Shown: positions 56,237-64,000 of the stretch, in pieces
How positions within the stretch are numbered: position 1 is the stretch's first letter
How the letters are laid out: the number at the start of each line of letters is the position of its first letter
DNA from: Haplomitrium mnioides
Taxonomy: Eukaryota; Marchantiophyta; Haplomitriopsida; Calobryales
Assembly: GCA_049999725.1 (NCBI GenBank)
Contig: JBNGIS010020367.1
Coordinates: 127,764 to 191,763 of the forward strand
DNA length: 64,000 bases
Direction of reading: 5' to 3'
The notes under the pieces: model-generated
The model's input: only the letters and a program-made list of their open reading frames with translations
What the model was told of the DNA's origin: nothing
Database searches by the model: none
Made by a program: the position numbers and the translations under genes

Positions 56237-56900
56237 ACCTCATCTTTCCACCATTCACTATCATCCTCTTTCTCGGCTTGCATCTCCCTGTGCTATGGCA
56301 CTCCTCCACAATGAACCATTGTCTTCTCTAGGCCTAACACCAAGGTAGAAGTTCCCCAACTATGCAAGACTTGCGCTCCGTACAGCCACAGTCTTTCGAT
56401 CAGCACCAGGTAAGGAAAAGTTTGTGCTGGCCGCATCACCAAGTAGTTCAATCTGAACTCCTTGCTTGCAATAGTGGTGGATATTTGAAACAGAACTCCC
56501 AACAGCCTGACCTGAGATCCATAGGCCAACCTCATGATCCAAGTGGTGGGTTGGAATTCCTTGAATCCCAATCGATGCACAGTCTTCTCATTCATGATTT
56601 TGACACCTAATCCATTGTCCACTAGTTCAAGCGAGAGTGTACACCCAATGACATGAATGTCGATTTCACGGGCTTCCTTGTCTTCGTACACCAAACTCAA
56701 GTTTAATTTCGCATTTACCCACGGTAGCCTTCTTCACCTCTTGGATCTCATAAGCAACTCCCTCAATTGCCTTCTAAACAACATGCTCTCTAACTAGTTG
56801 CCCTACGGTGGCCGTGACTAGGCAATCTCGGACATCTGCTTGAATGATGTAAGGGACAAGCTTCATCACTTCAATTGGAGGTGTCATCACTTCCTTGCTC
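56237..56900 (-). pseudogene. A5 retropepsin-like protease
   Basis: Open from 56293 to 56700: VYEDKEAREIDIHVIGCTLSL, the active-site loop ELVDNGLGVKIM (D-N-G in place of D-G-G), LGFKEFQPTTW, NYLVMRPAQTFPYLVLI and LWLYGAQVLHS. Same architecture as the A4 frame at 38785-39378. The upstream ELL..R linker continues to about 56900. Confidence 0.75.
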
Positions 56901-56939
56901 TTTTGAGGCACTTTCGATGATTGTCACCTCAAGACCTCC

Positions 56940-58239
56940 TTCAGGGTTTTTCTGGCCGCATTACTCTCCTCTATCGTAGCTTTTGCCTCAAGTTGGCTTC
57001 TCACCTCTTTTTGCTATTTGGGGTAGAACCATTTAGGATTATCCCTTTGATAATCCGAACCGCTAACAGATGGAGACTCTAAACCCTTGGCCTTCTCAGC
57101 TTTGTGCCTTTTTCAGCACTTTCCCTTCCTCTTTGGCTTTGGCTTTCAATCGAGTCATCACCCAATTACAATCTTCTAACAAGTGGGTCTCCCAACCCGA
57201 CAACTCTGCTTCTTCCTCCTTCAACTCGCCCTTGGCCTCCTTTTCCCATTCCAGAGTAGTCAAATTAGTTGGTGCTGGCAATGGAGGGTTGCTGATCACA
57301 TTTGGTGCTGACATAGGTCTTCTATTGAGTAGAAAATTCATTGCTACATGTCCCTCCGTCTTGCAAACAGAGCCCATGTGGTATCCCATTGTTCTACTTG
57401 TGCAGTTTTAGACAATTCAAAGAAATATGACCCGGTTGATTACAATTCCAATAGACCATAATGGTTGGTCAAGGCGGCCTGTTGGCAATCTATCCACAAA
57501 ATTGTCTTGCTCCCATTCCCGCTAGTCTGCTCAACATTGTGCAAAGTCCTCTATTGATTTGATACACTATCTATGGAGCCTCCTCCCGCACATACTTAGC
57601 CTCTTCATGAAAGTACTCTGAGGGTTCTTCTCTCACATAGTGAATGGCATGGGCCTCTACAAGTCACTCTTGAGGAGAGTGGCCATGCTGATTGCACTTC
57701 ACGCACTAGACCCCTACTCAAGTGGTTGGCATCGGCTTGCTCTCTAGTTTGATCCTTGTGAGGAGAATATTCATGGCCTCCATCTTTGTGCTCAACTCCT
57801 CAAGTGGATCCTTCCCATTTTTCCCTCCATTGGGCTCTGGTTTGGGATCCTGATCTGAGACTTTCTTTGGTCTCTTCTTCTTGCCATCTCGATGGTGGGA
57901 GTGTTGATCCTTTAGATCTATGGCCTCCTTCTTTTCTAGTGTTCCATTTTCTTCTTCTTTTTCCTAGAAGATAAGTCCTCATCTGATTTGCTACTTTCCA
58001 AGTCTTCTTTACTTTCCAAGGTGAAGGTTGAGCTTTTCTTTGACTCCTCCTCACTGCTTGATTCATCCAAAGATTCCTCTGACTCAAACTTGGCACTTGC
58101 CTTGCCCTTTGAGCTTTTAGCAGCCTTCACGTGAAACTGAGCTAAACTCACAGTAGCCTCCATGGTGTGGGGATTAGTCTGCCTCACCTATGTCTCTATC
58201 TCTCTAGGCATGAGTGCAAGAAACCATGGGGTCAACATC
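56940..58239 (-). pseudogene. A5 Gag C-terminal two thirds, decayed
   Basis: The serine/glutamate/lysine-rich block (57936-58187: SLDESSSEEESKK, SSKSDEDLSSRKKKKK) precedes three damaged zinc knuckles: CVKCNQHGHSPQE then stop near 57700, YWNCNQPGHISLNC near 57445 (first C to Y) and VCKTEGHVAMNF near 57360. The capsid start is missing: homology ends at about 58239 where N3 begins, and on the far side only leader and LTR are found. Confidence 0.75.
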
Positions 58240-58679
58240 ACACCTTGGGGGCACAAAAGGGCGCAATTAAGGCAAAAAGAAGAGTGCAAAGATCAACCTA
58301 GGGAGAGCATCAACAAGATGGGGCGCGAGAAAGGGGGATCAACCCAAGAGATGTAAAGGACCTTTGAAGAGAATTAAAAGCAATAAAAAAGGTTCTTTAA
58401 GAAGAGGTTTAATTAACTAGAAGTAAAAGGAAAAAAAGAAGGGACAAGGGTCAAGCAACCAACAGCGATGGTAGTTGACAACTAAGCTAGCAACGGTGAT
58501 AAGAAGTTAAATGGCAATGGAGGAAGTAGGAAGGGAACTGACAACAATGAAGGGATGGGCAATGGCAGCAATCAAAGCATTGTTTGCCAAAGTGGCGACA
58601 GCCACCGTTTCAGGAAAGGGCTGCCATTTGATGGAGAAGAAACAACATAAATAAGGGGAGCACGCATGGACAGTGTTTT

Positions 58680-58980
58680 CAACCTCTCACTCTGCTTTCT
58701 TTTGTTTTTTCTTCTTTCCTTTTGTTCCCTTCCTTCATTGCTGATCTCATTGGCTCCTCCCTCCCCTCTCCTATTTTTCCATTTTTTCCTTGTTAGTCCT
58801 TTTTTCCTTGACTCCCTCCCGCAAATACTCCTTTCCCTTTCTGCTTTCCTTCCAAATCCTTTCTTTTGGTGCCCACTCTCTTTCTTCCCTCCTTCCCTCT
58901 CTTTCTTTTGCTTTCTGATTCTTGCCTCTTTAATTTGCCTTTTCATTTCCCTTATGCCCCTGTCTATCTTACTGAGAGCT
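58680..58980 (+). repeat. Pyrimidine-rich tract
   Basis: About 300 bases dominated by T and C on the plus strand (blocks like tcttcttt.cttttgttccctt), just after a TATA-like box. Similar CT tracts occur after plant transcription starts; its role here is unknown. Confidence 0.75.
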
Positions 58981-59856
58981 CCTAAGAGACAAAATCCCAG
59001 GTGTGCTAATACAAGGGAGAAAAACACTGACTTGAGGAATACGCCTTTAATAAGAAAATATAAGAGCATCCACAAGCACATGCTGGAAAAGGCCGCCGGC
59101 CAAGTCCAAGAGACCACTGCCGACAGCCACATCGCAAGCTCCAACAAGACATGGGAAGAACAAGAAGTAGCAATTTGAGCTCAGCGCACCACTAATGGGG
59201 AACCTTCACAAGCATCACGAATGGAGGGGTGAGTCGGGAGTGGCCAGAGGAAAGAATGCCAGAGGAAAGAAGGGAAATGGATCATGCCCGTGGATCCAGG
59301 GGTAAAACCTATCACTCCAATCACTATGCCAGATCAAACAATAACCTAAAAAGTAGGGGAGCCCAACCCTTGAAACAGTTTCATGCAAATAGAGGCTCAT
59401 GATGGCCACCAAGTGTCGATTCTTGCCAAGCGGCAACTGAAAATGCCACTAGCATCACAAGCAAAAGGGAACAAGAGATGGTGAGTGGACCTGCAATCAC
59501 CTGAAGTATAGGAACAAATCAAGCCACCCAATGAGCCAGTGAGCTTAGGAGCTACCCTTGAAAGGGAAACAAGGGAGTCACTGGATGTAGTAGGCCCAAT
59601 TCTGCAGCCAAGATCACTTGAAAGACCCATCTCAAGTTGGGCCACGCCATAGGTGTACAGTGCCCAAATGTCTCCCTCAACGTAGGAAATGAACCCATAG
59701 GACCCTTACGGAGCTACTTGTAGGCGCTGCGGGCGTCGAAGACCCAATTGAAACCCAAGAAGATACAAAGGTGCAAGTAAAACCCAAAATTAGAGCAACA
59801 CAGCGAGCTGAGAGTGCTCACAAGAGCCAAAAGCAGCTTGAACCAACGAAACCATT

Positions 59857-59875
59857 GGGGGGGGGGGGGGGGGGG
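59857..59875 (+). repeat. 19-base G homopolymer
   Basis: Uninterrupted run of 19 G in non-coding N3 sequence; second such tract in the window. Confidence 0.95.
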
Positions 59876-61196
59876 AGAACTACTTACCTTGTGAAGACTC
59901 ACAAAGCAAGAAACCAAATGAGAGGAAAGAAGCAGAATCCTTGAACCAACCGGGCTGACCCTTCCACAGGCAAAGACCTCATAAGGCAAAAGGGCAAGGC
60001 CCAATAGTGACACGACGGAACACCAAGAGCAAGGGGACACTCGCAAAACCAAGGGGTGGGTCAAGTGTTCCTGAAACCTCCACTTGCTAATGGACGAAAG
60101 AAGGAGCGCACAAGCTGCGCCACAAGAGTGACGAGTTGGCGATTGTGAGAACCCAACTCAGCCAAATCGACAGAAGCAAGACCAACGGCCAGTTCAGAAA
60201 AAACACCACGATGCTATCCCAGTGGAGAAGAGCCGTCGTGAGCAAAAAGCACCACAACACCCCTACAAAAAGAAGGAGATGAGAAGGCAAGAAACCAGGA
60301 AGCAACCAACAAATGCAACCAAGAAGTGTGAGCAGAAGGAAATATTAGGCGGCACCTTCACCTGCAGAGCAGCAAGAGTCAAAGTCTACACTCGAGGTAG
60401 CGTCGGCATACCAAGGAAAACTGAAGGAAAAAGAGTGGGGAATGAGCAGGAGAATGAGCGGGGGATGAGCACTAGGTAGCTCTTAAAGCCCTGGACAATG
60501 GTGTAAACGCCAAGTTGATCTAACATTCGACTTAGCAAAGGTTCTCCCTTTCCCTAAATGCAAATGCTGCAACAAGGACAAGGGAAGCAGGAGCACAAAA
60601 CAGGGAGGGTTGCACTCCAATCGCAGCAAGGATCAAACCAAGCGCCTCCAAATCTCATTCCCACCATTGAATTGATCATCTGTTGACAAGAAAATGATCT
60701 CATGGCCAAGAAAAAAAAAATCAAATCCAAAGAGAAGGAAACCTCCAAAACCAGAACCCCGACAATCGCATGTTCGCTGCGCTACCAAGTTCTGAAGAAA
60801 AAACAAGGAAGTGAGAATAAAGGGAAGGGTGAGAGACTTTGTGAGATATAGAGGGGAAGGAAGGGGCCATGCAAGCACATGACATAACAAAAAACAGGAT
60901 GGAGTAGCAACATGTAGCAGAGGGGGTTGGTTCCTCAAGATCACCACGTCATGTAGAACATCAAGAGAAGCCAATAGGGAAATTTTCATGCAAAAAACAA
61001 TTGATTGGGGGGTACAGTGCAATGGCGGATGTGGAGGAGCTAGAATTCAATTCCCTTGTCAAGAGCTCATGGGCAAGGAGGGTCGATTCTTGTGATCACC
61101 TTGTTGGAGCTGCCAGAGGAGGTTAGCTGCGAGTCAAAGGAATTAACAAAAAGCCAAATTAGTTGCGCTTGGAATACCTACGTACTGACACCTGAG

Positions 61197-61216
61197 TTTT
61201 AGCGCTAGAGGTAGGG
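61197..61216 (+). other. N3 primer-binding-like site
   Basis: ttttagcgctagaggtaggg, six bases after ctgaca, parallels tttttggcgctagaaggaggg after the A3a LTR. It shares the gcgctaga core. Confidence 0.55.
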
Positions 61217-62245
61217 TGGTGTAGGTGGCAAGGGGCTCAATTGAGGGGATCATATCACCATTAGGAGTAAGCAAGAGAGGAAGAAAACCGAGGGGGGCAG
61301 AGGTGAGCATCCAGGAGCAGGCGTGGGTAGCAATGGAGCACAGACCTGGACCAGAAAAGGTGTACTCAACAGGAAAAAGAGGCTCTTTTGGAGGTGGACT
61401 CGCCTATGCAAAAGGGATACTTGGTTGCATCGTCACTTCTTTAGCTTTTAGGATCTATAGGCCACCAAGGTGTGCTCTTCTAAATTTGAGTCCTTCAGCA
61501 TTCTAGGGAGATTGTTGGAAGCTGCAACCGATTGGAGGAGAAGATCCCCCTTGCTTGCCAAACAGGGTGAGCTCAAGAAGAGCACATCGTCCTATTGGGG
61601 TGCATCGGCTAAACTTGGAAATCACGTTGATTCCTTGATTGCTGCAAGCCAATCTGTGAGGCAACATTTCCTTGGGAGGGGAGTGCGCATCAAGAGGGGC
61701 GACAAGGGTAGAGTGGGTCAACTGGTGGCGGAGAGCACCATCTCTCTAGCTGGGGAGTAAGAATTGGAGCCCTTTGGACAATGGAGGCAAAATCTATCTA
61801 CTATTGAGTGTGATTGGAATTGTGCAGAGCTGCAGGGTGTTGGAAGGGAGAGAATAAGCCAGCACATGCAGCAGGGTAGCACAAAGTGACCAAAAAAATC
61901 ATCAAAGACAGAGGAAGAGCTGTCACAACTCGAAAAAATTTATGGGAGTGTTCTCATAGTTTCAGACATAGGAACCATGAAGTAAGCATCATTACAATAG
62001 TGTAGTAGCACTTTTGATTTGGCAACCACATGTGTGGCTTGCAACTCCTTCTCATTCAGGGTGAAAAATATCCAATAATGTGGCATTGAGCATGACCAAC
62101 AATCAATGGGTCAGTAAGTCGTGAAAAGGCAAGTTTGGCATGAATCAGGCCCCTCCCATAACAAGGAATCCCCACCTTGAGTGATTTCCTCCTGGTTAGG
62201 CATGCACTTGGATGTTTTCATGCATAGCAAAGGCCCAGCTCGAAT
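61217..62245 (+). repeat. N3 leader (shared with N1 and N2)
   Basis: Diverged copy of 420-1507 and 9928-10780. It ends at 'cccagctcgaatgacacc', close to the point where N2's copy ends ('ttagctcgggatagcc', 1507). No open frame with a recognisable product; the frame 61470-61760 is not conserved in the other copies. Confidence 0.65.
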
Positions 62246-62404
62246 GACACCCCTAGCTTTCCATGCTAACACTTCACGCCGCTCTAAGCTTCAATCCTAG
62301 CTCCGCTCGCTCCAAGCACACTCTCTTCACAAGACAGTAAACTGGTTCCAGGTTGATCTTAGGTTCTTGCAAACCTTTACCCTCCTTCTAGCCTTTAAAA
62401 ACTA
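62246..62404 (-). other. A5 leader and primer-binding site
   Basis: Minus strand: aaaggctagaaggaggg (62384-62400) then ggtttgcaagaacctaag, aligning with A1 4150-4375 and A3a 29473-29510. Gag start sequence does not follow; it is deleted. Confidence 0.6.
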
Positions 62405-63182
62405 TACCGCTCCCATTTCCCTGGCCTTAACTCCAAAAGATGTTATTCTAAAGAGAAATGAGCCACAAAATAGCACAAAGCCTTCTATAAGACAGCTCTT
62501 GATGGCAATTTATGTGTTCTACTCACTTACGATAGTGTGCACACTCAACACCAACCCCAAGCATCACAACCGACCCCTCCTCTTCAATCACAACTCCAAG
62601 CCAAAACCAGTTCCATTCAAATCTGTCTTTCTAGTAGCCAACCATTCTTGGTGGGGATCAGCTCTCAACCCTTCATATAAACAAGGAGGGAAAAGTAACA
62701 ACAAGACTACTTCGGAAGACTCAACACAACTTCTACCCAAAACAATACATGGAACAACTATTTGAGCACCCTTGTTACACCTTCCTACTACTTTGTCGAG
62801 TCTCCAACACTTATGCACAATTATACAAGAGAGTTTATAAACATATCTACACTATCTACACAACAAAAGTACAAAGCACCATCAGCCCGCCCACTCACAC
62901 ATACGCCTCCAGATAGTTTAGAAACTTCCATCACTAGAAGGTCTTGAGTTTGCTTCTGCAAGCTCGGAAAAGGTCTGTTAAACTTCCACCCATAGAAGAC
63001 AGTTCTACTGAATGCTGGAACCCACTCCACCTAAGACCTCAACCGAGTTTTCTTTGAAGAGCGTGAGCAATAACGCAACCACCTCTCTTCTTTGGCCTCC
63101 TTTGAAATACTAGCCTACAACACCCTTCTCGCGCAACTGGGGCTGATTCCCATGTGCAATCACGAAATAAGACAACATAAAA
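62405..63182 (-). repeat. A5 5' LTR, partial
   Basis: Collinear with A5's 3' LTR (51881-52680): 'aagagaaatgagccacaaaatag', 'gcacactcaacaccaacccc', 'tacaaca..gta..aac' and 'ggtct.ttaaacttccaccc.tagaagacagt'. It is cut at 63182 by N4. Confidence 0.7.
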
Positions 63183-64000
63183 TGTCAGCCAATGCTTTGT
63201 AGCCTTAATGGTTTTCTAGAGCATGAGGAAGGCAGAGCACAGGTTGGAGGTCCAAAACATCTCATATGAAGATTTGGGTAGAGATTCAACAAACCCATAG
63301 CATAAGGGGAGGACAAATGAAAATGGAGAACAACAAGGCATGGGACAAGAGAAAAGAAAGAAAAAAAAATGGGATAGAGGGTAATGAAAATAAAATGGAG
63401 CAAAAGATAGGGGTACAATAAAAAAAGAGGAGGATGAAAGGTGGAGCAGAAATGGGAAATTTTTTTAAAAAGAGTTAGGACACCTCTCATACAACTCTTC
63501 AAAAGGTAAAGTCCTTTTTCGCAAAACTATCTTAATTTTTCTAACCGATCTAAGCTTGAAGTACAACTTACCCTAGAGATGTTTTTTGTCGAAGGCTAAG
63601 GTGGAGCCATGAACTAGGTCTGTCTAGGGCCAAGTGAAGATAAGATAGGGAGCGTTATACCTCATATCGGGGATGCTAGTAAAAATGAAGGAAGCAAAAA
63701 GTGGTTATATACATCAACAAGAGCACTGCATTTCACTTATGGGATCATATGAGTGCCCCTCCTTTGTCAACACCTTCAAATAACCTTTAAGGTAAGTAGC
63801 AAGGGCCAGAAAACTTTTCTTCCTTATTCCTTAACCAAACGACCTCTTTTTTTGTCATGTTTGAAGTGGAATTCAAATCTCTACCTATCATGTTTTATTT
63901 TGTTGTGAATATCAAAAACGACTTGATATTCAGGAGCAGCGAAAAATCCACTTAGATGAGTATTGTGACAAAAAGAGAAGGAAGGAAAACTTCAGCTCCA
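63183..64000 (+). mobile_element. N4: start of an N1-type element (5' LTR)
   Basis: Starts tgtcagccaatg inside A5's LTR with no polypurine tract before it, so this is an element 5' end rather than a 3' LTR. Homologous to the N1 LTR 8556-9340. Possible TATA (gttatatacatc) near 63703. It runs off the window; the minus frame 63185-63502 is an artefact of the purine-rich block. Confidence 0.65.

Larger units (their letters stand above)
58240..61190 (+). repeat. N3 putative 5' LTR
   Basis: About 2.95 kb ending cgtactgaca. The start is not certain; tg near 58246 is possible. A TATA-like acataaataagg at about 58647 precedes a 300-base pyrimidine-rich tract (58680-58980) and a long GC-moderate leader. 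It does not resemble the N1 LTR, so the call rests on the ctgaca end and the PBS that follows. Minus frames such as 58572-59147 and 59714-60064 are complements of biased composition and show no domain. Confidence 0.4.
58240..62245 (+). mobile_element. N3: plus-strand LTR element fragment inside A5 gag
   Basis: It interrupts A5 between its gag knuckle region and its 5' leader. It holds an LTR-like segment ending ctgaca (61190), a primer-binding-like site and a leader shared with N1 and N2, and is cut at about 62245. No coding domain is visible. About 480 bases of A5 gag are missing at the right edge, so a deletion removed the N3 3' part along with host sequence, as happened with C1. Confidence 0.55.

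Noticed and set aside
58572-59147. 191-codon minus frame rich in K, R and E
   Set aside because: It is the complement of the pyrimidine-rich tract; composition explains the frame and no family is recognisable.
59714-61022. Minus frames with leucine/serine-rich, membrane-like translations
   Set aside because: They lie in non-coding N3 sequence, contain the poly-G translation, and have no conserved counterpart.

Overview
The window looks like a piece of a large, repeat-rich land-plant nuclear genome. I find no host gene, rRNA, tRNA or CRISPR array. Nearly everything is decayed LTR retrotransposon, mostly one Ty3/gypsy lineage (called family A here): Gag with three CCHC knuckles, a retropepsin with a D-G-G type site, RT, RNase H, integrase with D,D-35-E, and long LTRs bounded by TGTCAG...CTGACA. 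The plant species cannot be read from the sequence. Element boundaries come from comparing copies inside the window by eye, so most are good to about 5-30 bases.

Layout. (1) 1-1507: LTR end and leader of a small plus-strand element (N2). (2) 1508-11680: minus-strand family-A element A1 (protease, gag, 5' LTR). Its LTR is split at 6510-11342 by a plus-strand gag-only element, N1, with the order internal-LTR-internal, about 190-bp direct repeats at both ends and a short target duplication. (3) 11681-15431: AT-rich spacer with nothing recognised. (4) 15432-51880: minus-strand element A2, broken by two insertions. A chromovirus-like plus element C1 (18893-22980) sits in its RT, and a plus-strand family-A tandem A3a/A3b (23596-51161) sits in its 5' LTR. 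(5) Inside A3b's gag lies A4 (32287-44453, minus), the only structurally complete element: two ~3.07 kb LTRs, PBS, gag, pro, RT, RNase H, integrase, PPT and a perfect 5-bp target duplication. (6) 51881-63182: minus-strand element A5, inserted in A2's LTR and itself interrupted at 58240-62245 by N3. (7) 63183-64000: start of another plus element, N4.

The window therefore records at least four levels of nesting: A2, then A3 in A2, then A4 in A3b; separately A5 in A2, then N3 and N4 in A5. All coding regions carry stops or frameshifts, so nothing here is expected to transpose autonomously. The best-preserved open frames are A3b integrase (47482-48642), A4 Gag C-half (39604-40461) and the internally deleted Gag of A3a (29625-30368). 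No new enzymatic or defence system is visible. The unusual signals are structural: a circularly permuted element, a tandem LTR-int-LTR-int-LTR array with a shared gag deletion, variable minisatellites inside the LTRs, and long G homopolymers.
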